DNA of 64,000 bases, taken from assembly GCF_017352375.1 (NCBI RefSeq), contig NZ_JAFEVR010000004.1, positions 620,001-684,000 of the forward strand. Reading direction: 5' to 3'. A program made the position numbers and the translations under genes. This document shows positions 17,215 through 29,025 of this stretch, in pieces (within the stretch, counting starts at the first letter, position 1; each line of letters opens with the position of its first letter). The notes under the pieces are model-generated. The model searched no databases. It had not been told where the DNA came from and saw only the letters and a list, made by a program, of their open reading frames with translations. The stretch comes from Mycolicibacterium sp. S2-37 (GTDB lineage: Bacteria; Actinomycetota; Actinomycetes; Mycobacteriales; Mycobacteriaceae).

Positions 17215-17655
17215 TCAGGTCATCGGAGTCTGCTCGGCGGCCAGTTCGTCCACGGTCATCCCGTCGATCAGCCGATCGAGTGCTCCGGTCATCACGGCGC
17301 ACTGCCGGGTCGGGTCGTCGGTCGGACAGTTCGCGGCATGGCTGAGGAACTGCTGGGCGGCGCGGGCCTGGGCGATCACCCGATCCAACTCGGCGATCTG
17401 ATCGCGGACGCTGTCGCGCCACTGCTCGCTCGGCGCGGCCAGCACCGCGGCCGCCGTGTCCAACGGCACGCCCAGCCGGTGCACGATCTTCAGGAAGGCG
17501 AGTCGGCGCAGCTCCTCTCGGCCGTACATCCGCCGCCCGGAGCATCGCGATCGCGGGGGCACCAGCCCGCGCTCGTCGTAGTACCGCAGCGCGGACGCGG
17601 ACATCTTCAACCGGGCTGCGGCTTCACCGATCGGGATCAGGTCCATAGCCGCCAT
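17215..17655 (-). CDS. MerR-family transcriptional regulator
   Basis: A 146-residue MerR regulator. The N-terminal winged HTH IPIGEAAARLKMSASALRYYDERGLV leads into a dimerisation helix. The C-terminal part holds the only likely sensing cysteines (C-x8-C in NCPTDDPTRQC, plus SRCSGRR near residue 38). This is not the SoxR Fe-S pattern. It is divergent from the methyltransferase, and the shared 38-base gap holds a 19-bp-spacer promoter typical of MerR activation. The start could also be the ATG at 17646. The signal sensed is unknown. Confidence 0.9.
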   Translation of the reverse strand: MAAMDLIPIGEAAARLKMSASALRYYDERGLVPPRSRCSGRRMYGREELRRLAFLKIVHRLGVPLDTAAAVLAAPSEQWRDSVRDQIAELDRVIAQARAAQQFLSHAANCPTDDPTRQCAVMTGALDRLIDGMTVDELAAEQTPMT

Positions 17656-17686
17656 TTGACTTCAACCTCGCTTGAACCGGCAAGGT
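17656..17686 (+). promoter_or_regulatory. MerR-type promoter with 19-bp spacer (methyltransferase)
   Basis: -35 TTGACT (17656-17661) and -10-like CAAGGT (17681-17686) are separated by 19 bases, the overlong spacer that MerR proteins correct by DNA distortion. An inverted repeat TTCAA-N6-TTGAA (17661-17676) lies in the spacer. The ATG at 17694 is 7 bases after the -10, so the mRNA may be leaderless. Confidence 0.6.
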
Positions 17687-17693
17687 CGACGCC

Positions 17694-18314
17694 ATGAGCG
17701 AGAACTCCCCGCCCGCGGTCAACCACCACGCCGACCACCCCGGTTTCGCCGGCGTGACGGGCATACTGTTCGGGCTGCTGTTCCTGGTGATCGGCCGAGC
17801 CACCGCCGCCCTCGCCGCCGATATCAGCCGGGTCGGCGCCGACGACCACGTCGTCGACGTCGGTTGTGGACCCGGCACGGCGGCCCGCACGGCGGCTCGC
17901 CGCGGAGCCGAGGTCACCGGCGTCGACCCGTCGCCGTCGATGTTGCGCATCGCGCGCGCGGTCACCGGCCGCGGTGCTGCGGTGCGCTGGGTCCAGGGCA
18001 GCGCGGAAGCGCTTCGGCTGCCCGACGGCTCGGCGACGATCGTGTGGGCGCTGGCCACCGTGCATCACTGGCGCGACGTCGAGGCAGGCATCGCGGAGGC
18101 CCGCCGGGTGCTCGCACCCGGTGGTCGGCTCCTGGCCGTCGAACGCCGGACAGAACCCGGCGCCACCGGCACCGCCAGCCACGGGTGGACTTCACAGCAA
18201 GCCGAGGCATTCGCCGCTCTGTGCCGGTCAGCGGGCTTCGCCGACGTCTCGGTGAACCAGGAACGCGCCGGACGCAAGAGCGTGTGGACGGTCAGTGCCG
18301 CCCTGCCCCGTTGA
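17694..18314 (+). CDS. Class I SAM-dependent methyltransferase
   Basis: A 206-residue methyltransferase. Motif I VVDVGCGPGT lies near residues 53-62 and the acidic motif II VTGVDPS near 83. Motif III and IV regions follow (GSAEALRLPDGSATIVWALATVHHW). It resembles UbiE/COQ5-like enzymes; the substrate is unknown. It has its own MerR-type promoter shared with the divergent merR gene, so it is probably induced by that regulator's signal. A large inverted repeat lies downstream, before the convergent dinF gene. Confidence 0.88.
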   Translation: MSENSPPAVNHHADHPGFAGVTGILFGLLFLVIGRATAALAADISRVGADDHVVDVGCGPGTAARTAARRGAEVTGVDPSPSMLRIARAVTGRGAAVRWVQGSAEALRLPDGSATIVWALATVHHWRDVEAGIAEARRVLAPGGRLLAVERRTEPGATGTASHGWTSQQAEAFAALCRSAGFADVSVNQERAGRKSVWTVSAALPR

Positions 18315-18331
18315 GACGCCGACCGATCTGT

Positions 18332-18392
18332 GTTGACTCTGCACCCAGGGCGGCGACGTGCGAGACATCGACGCCCTGGGCGCAGAGTCAAC
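18332..18392. repeat. 21-bp inverted repeat between convergent genes
   Basis: The left arm 18332-18352 (GTTGACTCTGCACCCAGGGCG) pairs with the right arm 18372-18392 with one mismatch, around a 19-base loop. The right arm overlaps the dinF stop codon. It could act as a bidirectional terminator for the methyltransferase and dinF. Its length and unusual sequence also fit a dispersed palindromic element. Confidence 0.7.
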
Positions 18393-19722
18393 GCAGTCCG
18401 GGGATGAGCCAACGACCCGACATGGCGCGCCAGCCGACGAAGACCAGCCGCAGCACCATGAACGTCGTCAGGCCGGACCAGATCCCCAGCAGACCCCAGC
18501 CGAACGCCAGCGACAGCCAGATCAGCGGCAGGAATCCGATCAGCGCGCTGAGCAGCGTCGCATTGCGCATGAACGTGGCGTCGCCCGCGCCGAGCAGCAC
18601 CCCGTCGATGGCGAAGACCACGCCCGCGATCGGCAGCTGGGCGACCAGGAACCACCACGGCACCCCGATCTGGTCGAGCACCGATCGGTCGTCGGTGAAC
18701 ACGCCGGGGATCAGCGATGCGCCGCCGGCGAACACCAGGGCCAACACCGTGGCGGCGACGGTCGAGAAGACGGTCACCCGCCATGCCACCGACTTGGCGT
18801 GACCGAGCTGCCCCGCGCCCAGCGCCGCGCCGACCAGTGACTGTGCGGCGATCGCGAGCGAATCCAGAACAAGCGCAAGGAAACTCCACAGCTGAAGCAC
18901 CACCTGGTGGGCGGCGACAGCGGCGGCACCGAACCGCGCCGCGACGGCTCCCGCGGAGACGAAGCACGCCTGGAACGCCAGCGTGCGCAGCACCAGATCC
19001 CGGCCCATCACCAACTGCGCCCGCAGCACCGAAGGCTGGATACGCAGCGGCACCTTCTCCGCGAGCAGTGCCCCCATGAACAGCAGCGCGGCCAGCCACT
19101 GTCCGACCGCGTTGGCCACCGCCGAACCGGGCAACCCCAGCCGCGGCATCCCGGCCAGGCCGTACACCAGCAGCGGGCAAAGCACCGCCGACACCGCGAA
19201 TCCGGTGACCACGTAGCGCAGCGGGCGCACGGTGTCCTGCACACCCCGCATCCATCCGTTGCCTGCCGCCGCGACGAGGATCGCGGGCACCGCGAGGCTC
19301 GCGATCCGCACCCACGGCAGCGCGGCGTCGGCGATCTCGGCGCCGCCGGAACCCGATCCGGCCAGCGCGGATACCAGCGGTGCGGTCACCAGCTGGACAG
19401 CGGCCACGATCGCCAGACCGATGCCGAGCGCCAGCCACGTCGCCTGCACGCCCTCCCCCACCGCCGAGCGGCGATCGCCCGCACCGAAGTGGCGGGCCGA
19501 GCGCGCGGTGGTGCCGTAGGACAGAAACGTCAGTTGCGAGGTGAGCAGGCCCATGATGAGTGCACCGATCGCCAGCCCGGCCAGCGAGACCGCGCCGAGT
19601 CGGCCCACGACGGCGAGATCGAACAGCAGATAGATCGGCTCGGCGGCGAGCACGCCGAGTGCGGGCAACGCCAGACCGGCGATCCGTCGGCTGGTCGCGG
19701 CCGGGATCTCCGGCTCAGCCAA
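18388..19722 (-). CDS. dinF: MATE-family efflux transporter (DinF-like)
   Basis: A multidrug/toxin extrusion-type membrane protein of about 444 residues with about 12 hydrophobic helices. It starts with LALPALGVLAAEPIYLLFD, typical of actinobacterial DinF. It matches the gene before nrnA in M. tuberculosis. The start is uncertain. No ATG or GTG is available between the upstream stop and the first helix. TTG 19722 is the best normal codon; CTG 19743, overlapping the nrnA stop, is an alternative. Transport substrate unknown. Confidence 0.87.
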   Translation of the reverse strand: MAEPEIPAATSRRIAGLALPALGVLAAEPIYLLFDLAVVGRLGAVSLAGLAIGALIMGLLTSQLTFLSYGTTARSARHFGAGDRRSAVGEGVQATWLALGIGLAIVAAVQLVTAPLVSALAGSGSGGAEIADAALPWVRIASLAVPAILVAAAGNGWMRGVQDTVRPLRYVVTGFAVSAVLCPLLVYGLAGMPRLGLPGSAVANAVGQWLAALLFMGALLAEKVPLRIQPSVLRAQLVMGRDLVLRTLAFQACFVSAGAVAARFGAAAVAAHQVVLQLWSFLALVLDSLAIAAQSLVGAALGAGQLGHAKSVAWRVTVFSTVAATVLALVFAGGASLIPGVFTDDRSVLDQIGVPWWFLVAQLPIAGVVFAIDGVLLGAGDATFMRNATLLSALIGFLPLIWLSLAFGWGLLGIWSGLTTFMVLRLVFVGWRAMSGRWLIPGLR

Positions 19723-19739
19723 GGCGCCGCTGACGGAGG

Positions 19740-21228
<1,489 letters not shown>

Positions 21229-21262
21229 GTCGTCTCTTCTTTGCGCAAGCGCTCATCGGGTG

Positions 21263-24040
21263 TTAGGTCCGCGCTTTCTCGACGAGCTCGTACGTCTCGA
21301 TGACGTCGCCTTCCTTGATGTCGTTGTAGGTCAGCGTCAGACCGCACTCGTAGCCTTCACGCACCTCGGTCGCGTCCTCTTTCTCCCGCTTGAGCGAGGA
21401 CACGGTGAGGTTCTCGGCGACCACGACGTTGTCGCGGAGCAGCCGGGCCTTGGCGTTGCGGCGCATGATCCCGGACTGCACCAGGCAGCCCGCGATGTTG
21501 CCCACCTTCGACGACCGGAAGATGGCGCGGATCTCGGCGCGGCCGAGCTCCCGCTCCTCGTAGATCGGCTTGAGCATGCCCTTGAGCGCGCTCTCGATCT
21601 CGTCGATGGCCTGGTAGATGATCGAGTAGTACCGGATCTCCACACCCTCGCGGTTGGCCAGCTCGGTGGCCTTGCCCTCCGCGCGGACGTTGAAGCCGAT
21701 GATGATCGCATCCGAGGCCGACGCCAGGTTGACGTTCGTCTCGGTCACGCCGCCGACACCGCGGTCGATGACGCGCAGCTCCACCTCGTCGTCGATCTCG
21801 ATCCCCATCAGGGCCTCTTCGAGCGCCTCGACGGTGCCGGAGTTGTCGCCCTTGAGGATCAGGTTCAGCTGGCTGGTCTCCTTGAGCGCCGAATCCAGGT
21901 CCTCCAGGCTGATCCGCTTGCGGCTGCGCGCGGCCAGTGCGTTGCGCTTACGCGCGCTGCGCCGGTCGGCGATCTGGCGGGCGATGCGGTCCTCGTCGAC
22001 GACGAGCAGGTTGTCGCCTGCACCGGGCACCGACGTGAAGCCGATGACCTGCACCGGACGTGACGGCAGCGCCTCGGTGACGTCCTCGCCGTGCTCGTCG
22101 ACCATGCGCCGGACGCGGCCGTAGGCGTCGCCGGCGACGATCGAGTCGCCGACCCGCAGGGTGCCGCGCTGGATGAGCACGGTGGCCACCGGACCGCGAC
22201 CACGGTCGAGGTGCGCCTCGATCGCCACGCCCTGCGCCTCCATGTCGGGATTGGCCCGCAGGTCGAGCGCGGCGTCCGCGGTCAGCAGCACCGCTTCGAG
22301 CAGCTGATCGATGTTGGTGCCCTGCTTGGCGGAGATGTCGACGAACATGGTGTCGCCACCGAAGTCCTCGGCCACCAGGCCGTACTCGGTGAGCTGCCCG
22401 CGGATCTTGGCCGGGTCGGCGCCCTCCTTGTCGATCTTGTTGACCGCCACGACGATCGGCACGTCGGCCGCCTGGGCGTGGTTGATGGCCTCCACCGTCT
22501 GCGGCATGACGCCGTCGTCGGCCGCGACCACGAGGATCGCGATGTCGGTGGCCTTCGCGCCGCGGGCACGCATGGCGGTGAACGCCTCGTGGCCCGGGGT
22601 GTCGATGAACGTCACCAGCCGCTCGTTGCCGTCCAGTTCGGTGAGGACCTGGTAGGCGCCGATGTGCTGGGTGATGCCGCCGGCCTCGCCCTCGCGGACG
22701 TTGGCCTGCCGGATGCTGTCCAACAGGCGGGTCTTGCCGTGGTCGACGTGACCCATGACGGTGACGACCGGCGGACGGAATTCGAGATCCTCTTCGCCGC
22801 CCTCGTCCTCGCCGTAGGTGAGGTCGAAGGACTGCAGCAGTTCGCGGTCCTCGTCCTCCGGGGACACGACCTGTACGACGTAGTTCATCTCGCTGCCCAG
22901 CAGCTCGAGGGTCTCGTCGTTCACCGACTGCGTCGCGGTGACCATCTCACCGAGGTTGAACAGCGCCTGCACCAGCGAGGCCGGGTTGGCGTTGATCTTC
23001 TCGGCGAAGTCCGACAGCGATGCGCCGCGGGCCAGCCGGATGGTCTCGCCGTTGCCGTGCGGCAACCGCACACCGCCGACGACCGGGGCCTGCATGTTCT
23101 CGTATTCGGCGCGTTTTGCCCGCTTCGACTTGCGACCCCGCTTCGGGGCGCCGCCGGGACGACCGAACGCACCGGCAGCACCTCCGCGCTGACCGGGGCG
23201 ACCGCCGCCACCGCCGGGACGGCCGCGGAAACCACCACCGGCACCGGCACCGGCCGGAGCGCCTCCGCCACCGCCGGCGCCACCGCCGCGGTAGTTACCA
23301 CCGCCGCCACCGCCACCGGGACGGCCTCCGCCGCCGGCTCCGGGGCCACGGCCACCGGGGCCGGGGCGCGGACCGCCGGGACGACCCGCGGGGGCACCCG
23401 GACGGGGACCCGCAGGACGCGGCGGCATGTTGTTGGGCGACATACCGGGCCGGGGCGTGCCGGGCCGCGGCGCACCCGGACGGGGCTGCGGCGGCCGCGG
23501 TGCGGGCCGGTCGACCGGCACCTGTGACGAGAACGGATTGTTGCCGACGCGCGGAGTACGCGGAGCGGGCTTGGGTGCCGGCCCCGGGCGCGGACCCGGA
23601 GTGGGGCCCGGACGTGTCGGCGCGGCGGGAGCCTGCGCCGCAGGTGCTTCGGGAGCCGGAGCGGACGCCACAGGCTGAACCGGCGCGGCCGGTTGCGGCG
23701 GCGCGACGGGCTGGGGCGCGGCCGGCTTGGGAGCCGACGGCTTCGCCGAGACCGGCGGCGCCGACGGTGCAGGCGCGGGGGTGGGAGCGGCCGCGGCGGC
23801 AGCCGTGGCCGGCGACGCGGAGGCTGCCGGTGCGGCGGGAGCGCCGTTGCCCGCAGTCTTCGCCTTGGCGGGCGCGGGTTTGTCGCCGAACTTCTCGCGC
23901 AACCGGCGCGCGACGGGGGCCTCTACGGTCGAAGAGGCCGACTTGACGAACTCGCCCTGCTCCTTGAGCGTTGCGAGCAGTTCCTTACTTGTGACACCGA
24001 GTTCCTTCGCCAACTCGTGTACGCGGGCCTTACCTGCCAC
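21263..24040 (-). CDS. infB: Translation initiation factor IF-2
   Basis: GTPase that places initiator tRNA on the 30S subunit and promotes subunit joining. The 925-residue protein has an N-terminal IF2N domain ([18 protein letters not shown]). A long Ala/Pro/Gly-rich linker follows (about residues 50-310), ending in very Gly-rich repeats. The G domain starts with [10 protein letters not shown] near residue 427 and contains NKID; beta-barrel and fMet-tRNA-binding domains follow. GTG 24040 has GGAGAAG upstream. The linker produces long antisense open frames that are not genes. Confidence 0.98.
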   Translation of the reverse strand: MAGKARVHELAKELGVTSKELLATLKEQGEFVKSASSTVEAPVARRLREKFGDKPAPAKAKTAGNGAPAAPAASASPATAAAAAAPTPAPAPSAPPVSAKPSAPKPAAPQPVAPPQPAAPVQPVASAPAPEAPAAQAPAAPTRPGPTPGPRPGPAPKPAPRTPRVGNNPFSSQVPVDRPAPRPPQPRPGAPRPGTPRPGMSPNNMPPRPAGPRPGAPAGRPGGPRPGPGGRGPGAGGGGRPGGGGGGGNYRGGGAGGGGGAPAGAGAGGGFRGRPGGGGGRPGQRGGAAGAFGRPGGAPKRGRKSKRAKRAEYENMQAPVVGGVRLPHGNGETIRLARGASLSDFAEKINANPASLVQALFNLGEMVTATQSVNDETLELLGSEMNYVVQVVSPEDEDRELLQSFDLTYGEDEGGEEDLEFRPPVVTVMGHVDHGKTRLLDSIRQANVREGEAGGITQHIGAYQVLTELDGNERLVTFIDTPGHEAFTAMRARGAKATDIAILVVAADDGVMPQTVEAINHAQAADVPIVVAVNKIDKEGADPAKIRGQLTEYGLVAEDFGGDTMFVDISAKQGTNIDQLLEAVLLTADAALDLRANPDMEAQGVAIEAHLDRGRGPVATVLIQRGTLRVGDSIVAGDAYGRVRRMVDEHGEDVTEALPSRPVQVIGFTSVPGAGDNLLVVDEDRIARQIADRRSARKRNALAARSRKRISLEDLDSALKETSQLNLILKGDNSGTVEALEEALMGIEIDDEVELRVIDRGVGGVTETNVNLASASDAIIIGFNVRAEGKATELANREGVEIRYYSIIYQAIDEIESALKGMLKPIYEERELGRAEIRAIFRSSKVGNIAGCLVQSGIMRRNAKARLLRDNVVVAENLTVSSLKREKEDATEVREGYECGLTLTYNDIKEGDVIETYELVEKART

Positions 24041-24141
24041 TACTTCTCCATCTCTAGAGGCGACAGCAGTGAGAGGCGCCGCGCCTCGGGTTAGCTATGA
24101 CGCATGGTCATCGGGACTTCACGGTGTGCTCATGTTCTTCG

Positions 24142-24492
24142 CTACCTGTTCTCTTGCTGGGCGAGCGGACCCGCCGAGAGGTTCTCGACGTGTTCGATCA
24201 CCCCGGATAACTCCGGTGAGCCGGTGATTCGCAGCGCTCGGGTGAACGCTCGCCGCCGCACTGCTGCGTGTAGACACTGCGCATCGGGATGCAGCCACGC
24301 ACCCCGCCCGGGCAGACTACCCCCTGCATCAACGGTCACGGCGCAATCGCCATTCCCGTCGACGACAGCGACCACCCGCAGCAGATCGACGGCCAGCACT
24401 CGTCTTCGGCATCCCACACAGGTCCGCACCGGGCCGACACGGTGGTCGGGGTGGCGAGTCTGCGTCGAAGCCGAGGTCTCGCGCTGGATCAC
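24142..24492 (-). CDS. YlxR/DUF448 family RNA-binding protein
   Basis: A 116-residue small basic protein with the YlxR signature GPVRTCVGCRRRV near residues 19-31 and a PGRGAWLHP segment. It lies between nusA and infB, the classical place of this gene. Relatives bind RNA and in some bacteria RNase P or nucleoid targets; the role in mycobacteria is unclear. GTG 24492 is my choice because the reading frame upstream of it overlaps the nusA end without homology. Confidence 0.88.
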   Translation of the reverse strand: MIQRETSASTQTRHPDHRVGPVRTCVGCRRRVLAVDLLRVVAVVDGNGDCAVTVDAGGSLPGRGAWLHPDAQCLHAAVRRRAFTRALRITGSPELSGVIEHVENLSAGPLAQQENR

Positions 24493-24538
24493 AGCTGAGT
24501 CTACCGCCAACCGCACCGCTGACCGAAACGGCGCCGCG

Positions 24539-25582
24539 CTACCGGTCGCGCGCGACGGGATGTGCGACGTCGGCGTCCGCCTTGGGTTGATCGGGCGGTG
24601 CCGCATCGCTGCGGATGTCGATCCGCCAGCCCGTCAGCCGGGCCGCCAGCCGGGCGTTCTGCCCCTCCTTGCCGATGGCCAGCGACAATTGGAAGTCGGG
24701 CACGACCACCCGTGCGGCGCGTGCCGCCTCGTCGATGACGGTGACCGAGACGACCTTCGCGGGCGAGAGAGCATTGGCCACGAAGCGGGCCGGGTCCTCG
24801 TCATGGTCGATGATGTCGATCTTCTCACCGGACAGTTCGCTCATCACGTTGCGCACACGCTGTCCCATCGGGCCGATGCACGCACCCTTGGCGTTGAGCC
24901 CGGGCACCCGTGAGGCCACCGCGATCTTGCTGCGGTGTCCGGCCTCGCGGGCGACCGCCACGATGTCGACCGATCCCTCGTTGATCTCGGGCACCTCGAG
25001 GCTGAACAGCTTGCGGACGAGGTTCGGATGCGTCCGCGACAACGTGATCAGCGGTTCGCGGGCACCTCGGGTCACCCCGACGACGTAGCAGCGGAGCCGG
25101 TCGCCGTGTTCGTAGCGTTCACCGGGGACCTGTTCGGCGGCCGGGATGACGCCTTCGCTGCCCTTGGTCTCGCTGCCCATGCGGACGACGACCAGACCGC
25201 GGGCGTTGGCCCTCGCGTCACGCTGGATCACCCCGGCGACGATGTCGCCTTCGCGGGCGGAGAACTCGCCGTAGTTCTTCTCGTTCTCGGCATCGCGCAG
25301 CCGCTGCAGGATGACCTGACGCGCGGTCGTCGCCGCGATCCGTCCGAACCCCTCCGGAGTGTCGTCCCATTCGTGCACGAGGTTGCCGTCGGCGTCGGTC
25401 TGGCGGGCCAGCACCTTCACCGCGCCGGTCTTGCGGTCGATCTCGATGCGCGCGTCGGGCTCGTGGCCCTCGGTGTGCCGGTAGGCGGTCAGCAGCGCCG
25501 ACTTGATGGTGTCGACGACGACGTCGACCGTGATGCCTTTGTCCGCCTCGATGGCGTGCAGTGCGGCCATGTCGATGTTCAT
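24539..25582 (-). CDS. nusA: Transcription termination/antitermination factor NusA
   Basis: Binds RNA polymerase and nascent RNA to control pausing, termination and rRNA antitermination. The 347-residue protein has the N-terminal polymerase-binding domain, then S1 ([22 protein letters not shown]). KH1 and KH2 follow with [18 protein letters not shown] and the second [16 protein letters not shown]. There is no C-terminal acidic repeat, as usual for actinobacteria. The ATG at 25582 has GGAGG upstream, and rimP ends two bases before it. Confidence 0.98.
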   Translation of the reverse strand: MNIDMAALHAIEADKGITVDVVVDTIKSALLTAYRHTEGHEPDARIEIDRKTGAVKVLARQTDADGNLVHEWDDTPEGFGRIAATTARQVILQRLRDAENEKNYGEFSAREGDIVAGVIQRDARANARGLVVVRMGSETKGSEGVIPAAEQVPGERYEHGDRLRCYVVGVTRGAREPLITLSRTHPNLVRKLFSLEVPEINEGSVDIVAVAREAGHRSKIAVASRVPGLNAKGACIGPMGQRVRNVMSELSGEKIDIIDHDEDPARFVANALSPAKVVSVTVIDEAARAARVVVPDFQLSLAIGKEGQNARLAARLTGWRIDIRSDAAPPDQPKADADVAHPVARDR

Positions 25583-25584
25583 GC

Positions 25585-26136
25585 TCAGCCCTCCTGTCCC
25601 GATAGCCCGGCAAGCTCCAGCTCACGCTGATTCGGCGGTGAGAATTCCACCTGGACAACGGCTTTCGTGATCGCCTCGAGCGGCAGCTCGCGCACCGAGA
25701 AGTCGGCGCGGGCGCCTTCGCGCACCACCAGCGCCACCGTCCCGGCGCCGACCTCGCCGACCCGGCCGGTGAGCTGCGAGCCGTCGGACAGCACGATCTC
25801 CACCTTGCGGCCTCTGGCGCGCCGGTAGTGCTTCTCTGTGGTCAACGGGCGGTCCACACCCGGCGAGGTGACCTCGAGAACGTAGGGAGCGCCACCGGGC
25901 GCCGCGTCGAGTTGGTCGAGCAGGTCGGCCGACGAGCGGGACAGGCCGGCAATGGTGTCCAGGTCCAGCGGGCGGTCCCCGTCGGCGACGATGGTGATGC
26001 GGGGCGGGCGCGCTGCGCCGTCGATCGTGACGTCCTCGATCTCGTAGCCGGCGCGAGCGAACTCGTCGTGGAGTAGCTCGATCACCTGCTCCTGCGACGG
26101 CAATCCCGCCGGTCGCGATCTGGGATTGGTTCCCAC
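25585..26136 (-). CDS. rimP: Ribosome maturation factor RimP
   Basis: Required for 30S assembly. The 183-residue protein has the N-terminal alpha/beta domain with [11 protein letters not shown] and the C-terminal SH3-like domain ([21 protein letters not shown]). GTG 26136 was chosen because GAGGAG lies 6 bases upstream. It is the first gene of the rimP-nusA-ylxR-infB-rbfA-nrnA-dinF run, divergent from the lipoprotein gene at 26220. Confidence 0.96.
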   Translation of the reverse strand: MGTNPRSRPAGLPSQEQVIELLHDEFARAGYEIEDVTIDGAARPPRITIVADGDRPLDLDTIAGLSRSSADLLDQLDAAPGGAPYVLEVTSPGVDRPLTTEKHYRRARGRKVEIVLSDGSQLTGRVGEVGAGTVALVVREGARADFSVRELPLEAITKAVVQVEFSPPNQRELELAGLSGQEG

Positions 26137-26219
26137 GGCGAGCTCCTCATCTTGAATTGTGGACGCATCCTGGGTGGGTCCTACGCCCTGGAGTCGAGCT
26201 TCCACACTACGCCAGGCCC

Positions 26220-26780
26220 ATGGCCCCCGACAGCGAACGCGGGCGTCGGCGGCGCAGCGGCAATGGCAGGATGTTGCTCGTGCCGAGCGCCCTCGACCCC
26301 GTCAGCAGGCGCCGTGTGCTCGTCGGCGCGGCGACGCTGGCGGTGCTCGGGTTGTCGGCCGCGGCGTGCTCCCCCCCTCCGCCGCCACCGGAACTCGACG
26401 AGCTCCTGGCCCAACTCGACCGGGCGCGGGCGGACAGCACCCTGGCCACCGATGTGGCGGCCACCACGCGTCCGCCGCTCGCGCAGGTCCTCACAGCCGT
26501 GGCCGCCGAGCGCTCCGCGCACGCCCAGGCGCTGTCCGATGAACTGACCCGTCTCGCTGGTGACCAGGCCCCCACCAGCACGCCGGCCACGACGACGGCG
26601 GCACCGGCGAAGCCACCGGTGGTCAGCGACGTGGTGGCGGCGCTGCGCCGGTCGGCCGAGACGGCGGCCGAGCTGGCCACCCACTGGTCGGGCTACCGGG
26701 CCGGCCTGATGGCCTCCATCGCCGCCGCCTGCACAGCGGCTCACGAGGTGGCGCTGGCCGGGACGGACACGGCGCCGTGA
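26220..26780 (+). CDS. Tat-type lipoprotein, Rv2843-like
   Basis: A protein of about 186 residues. The segment [22 protein letters not shown] (reported in two parts: twin-arginine SRRRVL, then lipobox with C50) indicates Tat export and lipid anchoring. A Pro run and a helical domain follow. No enzyme motif is seen. ATG 26220 is used; ATG 26271 is a plausible shorter start. Its stop overlaps the start of the DUF4439 gene (GTGA). The pair matches Rv2843/Rv2844 in position. Confidence 0.78.
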   Translation: MAPDSERGRRRRSGNGRMLLVPSALDPVSRRRVLVGAATLAVLGLSAAACSPPPPPPELDELLAQLDRARADSTLATDVAATTRPPLAQVLTAVAAERSAHAQALSDELTRLAGDQAPTSTPATTTAAPAKPPVVSDVVAALRRSAETAAELATHWSGYRAGLMASIAAACTAAHEVALAGTDTAP

Positions 26781-27253
26781 CCTCGGCCGAACCGGCACCG
26801 GGACTGCCCGCACGCCCGGCCGACGCCGCCGACGGTGCGCTGTACGACGCGGTCGCCGTCGAGCACGGCATCATCTACGGCTACGGCCTGGTGTCGGCGC
26901 ACTCCACCCCGGAGGACAACTGGCTGGTGTCGACGGCCATCGCGGCGCACCGGGAGCGCCGGGAAGCCGCGATCGCGCTGCTGGAGGCGCGTGACGTCGC
27001 TCCGCCGCTGCCCGCCGCGGGATATCAGATGCCCGGCCCGGTGCGCAATCCCGACGACGCCGCCACGCTCGCCGTGCAGATGGAGCAGGACGCCGCCGCC
27101 GCCTGGCGCGCGGTGGTCGAACAGGCGAGCGCGGGCGAGGACCGTGCGTTCGGCGTCGAGGCGCTGACCCGGTCGGCGGTGTTCGCCGCGCAGTGGACGC
27201 AGGTCCTGGGCGACCGGCCGGTCACCGTCGCGTTCCCCGGCGGCAACGAGTAA
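26777..27253 (+). CDS. DUF4439 ferritin-like domain protein
   Basis: A 158-residue helical protein of the DUF4439 type, similar to Rv2844. ALYDAVAVEHGIIYGYGLV near residues 20-40 and a second helix with AAHRERREAAI resemble a ferritin-like bundle. The regularly placed metal ligands of true ferritins are not evident. No signal peptide is present, although it is coupled to a lipoprotein gene by a 4-base overlap. It is convergent with proS, 6 bases apart. Function unknown. Confidence 0.83.
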   Translation: MTSAEPAPGLPARPADAADGALYDAVAVEHGIIYGYGLVSAHSTPEDNWLVSTAIAAHRERREAAIALLEARDVAPPLPAAGYQMPGPVRNPDDAATLAVQMEQDAAAAWRAVVEQASAGEDRAFGVEALTRSAVFAAQWTQVLGDRPVTVAFPGGNE

Positions 27254-27259
27254 CGGACC

Positions 27260-29014
27260 TCAGCGCAGCGCGGAGGCGATCTCGGTGGCCGCCTCGTCGG
27301 CGGCGACCTCACGCTTCTCGCCGGTGAACCGGTTGCGCAGCTCCACGACACCGTCGGCCCATCCGCGGCCGACCACGACGATCCACGGCACGCCGAGCAG
27401 TTCGGCGTCCTTGAACTTCACCCCGGGTGAGGCGGTCCGGTCGTCGAGGAGCACCTCGATGCCGATGCGGTCCAGGTCGCCAGCCAGCTCGGTGGCACCG
27501 GTGCGGGCCTGAGCGTCCTTGTTGGCGATCACCACGTGCACGTCGAACGGTGCGACCTCGGCCGGCCAGCGCAGCCCCAGCTCGTCGTGCTGCTGCTCGG
27601 CGATCACCGCCACCAGCCGGGACACCCCGATTCCGTAGGAACCCATCGTCAGGCGCACGGGCTTACCGTCCTCGCCGAGCACGTCGACGGTGAATGCGTC
27701 GGTGTACTTGCGGCCGAGCTGGAAGATGTGGCCGATCTCGATGCCCCGCGCACTGACCAGCGGGCCGGCCCCGTCCGGCGAGGGATCGCCGTCGCGCACC
27801 TCGGCCGCCTCGATCGTGCCGTCGCCGCGGAAGTCGCGGCCCGCGACCAGATCGACGACATGCCTGTTGGGTGCGTCGGCACCGGTGATCCAGGCCGTGC
27901 CGTCCACGATGCGCGGATCGAGCAGATAGCGCACACCGTTGTCCCGCAGCGCCTTCGGACCGACGTAGCCCTTCACCAGGAACGGGTGCTTCGCAAAGTC
28001 GGCGTCGTCGAGCAGCGCGTACTCCGCCGGTTCGAGCGCCGCACCGAGCCGCTTCTCATCGACCTCGCGGTCGCCGGGCACGCCGACGGCCAGCAGCTCC
28101 CAGTCGCCGCCGGGCTGGCGCACCTTGAGCAGCACGTTCTTCAGGGTGTCCGCGGCCGTCACCGCACGGCCCGCGAAGCTCGGCAGGTCGGCGGCATTCG
28201 CCCAGTCGACGAGCGTCGCGATGGTCGGTGCGTCCGGGGTGTCGTGCACCACCGCCTCGGGCAGGCCGTCGATGGGCCGAGCCTCGGGCACCCGGGTCAG
28301 CACCGCCTCGACGTTGGCGGCGTAACCGGACTCCAGGCACCGCACGAAGGTGTCCTCGCCGATCTCGCTCTCGGCGAGGAACTCCTCGGAGGCGCTGCCG
28401 CCCATCGCCCCGGAGACCGCCGAGACGATCACGTAGTCGACGCCCAGCCGGGAGAAGATCCGCTGGTAGGCCTCGCGGTGCGCGTGATAGGCGGTCTTGA
28501 GTCCGTCTTCGTCGACGTCGAAGGAGTACGAGTCCTTCATGACGAACTCGCGGCCGCGCAGGATGCCCGCCCGCGGCCTGGCCTCGTCACGGTACTTCGT
28601 CTGGATCTGGTAGAGCACGACGGGGAAGTCCTTGTAGGACGAGTACTCCCCTTTGACCGTGAGGGCGAACAGTTCTTCGTGCGTAGGGCCGAGCAGGTAG
28701 TCGTTCTGCCTGCGGTCCTTGAGCCGGAACAGGTTGTCCCCGTACTCGGTCCACCGGTTGGTGATCTCGTAGGGCGCCCGGGGAAGCAGCGCGGGGAACA
28801 GGATCTCCTGCCCGCCGATCGCGTTCATCTCCTCGCGCACGATCTGCTCGACCTTGCGGAACACCCGCAGGCCCAGCGGCAGCCAGCTGTAGAGACCCGG
28901 TGCGATGGGGCGCACAAAGCCGGCGCGGATGAGCAGCTTGTGGCTGGGCACCTCGGCGTCGGCGGGATCGTCGCGAAGGGTGCGCAGGAACAGCTCGGAC
29001 ATCCGGGTGATCAC
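27260..29014 (-). CDS. proS: Prolyl-tRNA synthetase (bacterial type, with editing domain)
   Basis: Class II aminoacyl-tRNA synthetase of 584 residues. Motif 1 region [14 protein letters not shown] lies near residue 35. Motif 2 includes the FRDE-like [17 protein letters not shown] near 140-155. The inserted editing (INS) domain spans about residues 230-390, motif 3 ([10 protein letters not shown]) lies near 445, and an anticodon-binding domain follows. GTG 29014 gives the [10 protein letters not shown] start shared with relatives; ATG 29002 is an alternative. Confidence 0.98.
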   Translation of the reverse strand: MITRMSELFLRTLRDDPADAEVPSHKLLIRAGFVRPIAPGLYSWLPLGLRVFRKVEQIVREEMNAIGGQEILFPALLPRAPYEITNRWTEYGDNLFRLKDRRQNDYLLGPTHEELFALTVKGEYSSYKDFPVVLYQIQTKYRDEARPRAGILRGREFVMKDSYSFDVDEDGLKTAYHAHREAYQRIFSRLGVDYVIVSAVSGAMGGSASEEFLAESEIGEDTFVRCLESGYAANVEAVLTRVPEARPIDGLPEAVVHDTPDAPTIATLVDWANAADLPSFAGRAVTAADTLKNVLLKVRQPGGDWELLAVGVPGDREVDEKRLGAALEPAEYALLDDADFAKHPFLVKGYVGPKALRDNGVRYLLDPRIVDGTAWITGADAPNRHVVDLVAGRDFRGDGTIEAAEVRDGDPSPDGAGPLVSARGIEIGHIFQLGRKYTDAFTVDVLGEDGKPVRLTMGSYGIGVSRLVAVIAEQQHDELGLRWPAEVAPFDVHVVIANKDAQARTGATELAGDLDRIGIEVLLDDRTASPGVKFKDAELLGVPWIVVVGRGWADGVVELRNRFTGEKREVAADEAATEIASALR

Positions 29015-29025
29015 AGCCGATCACC

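Noticed and set aside
23200..23420. Imperfect Gly-rich repeats in infB as a possible assembly error
   Set aside because: The frame stays open and such linkers are normal in mycobacterial IF-2.
22091..23527. Long forward open frame of about 478 codons opposite infB
   Set aside because: It is the antisense of the Gly/Pro-rich IF-2 linker and G domain; its Val/Asp/Arg/His-rich composition matches no family.
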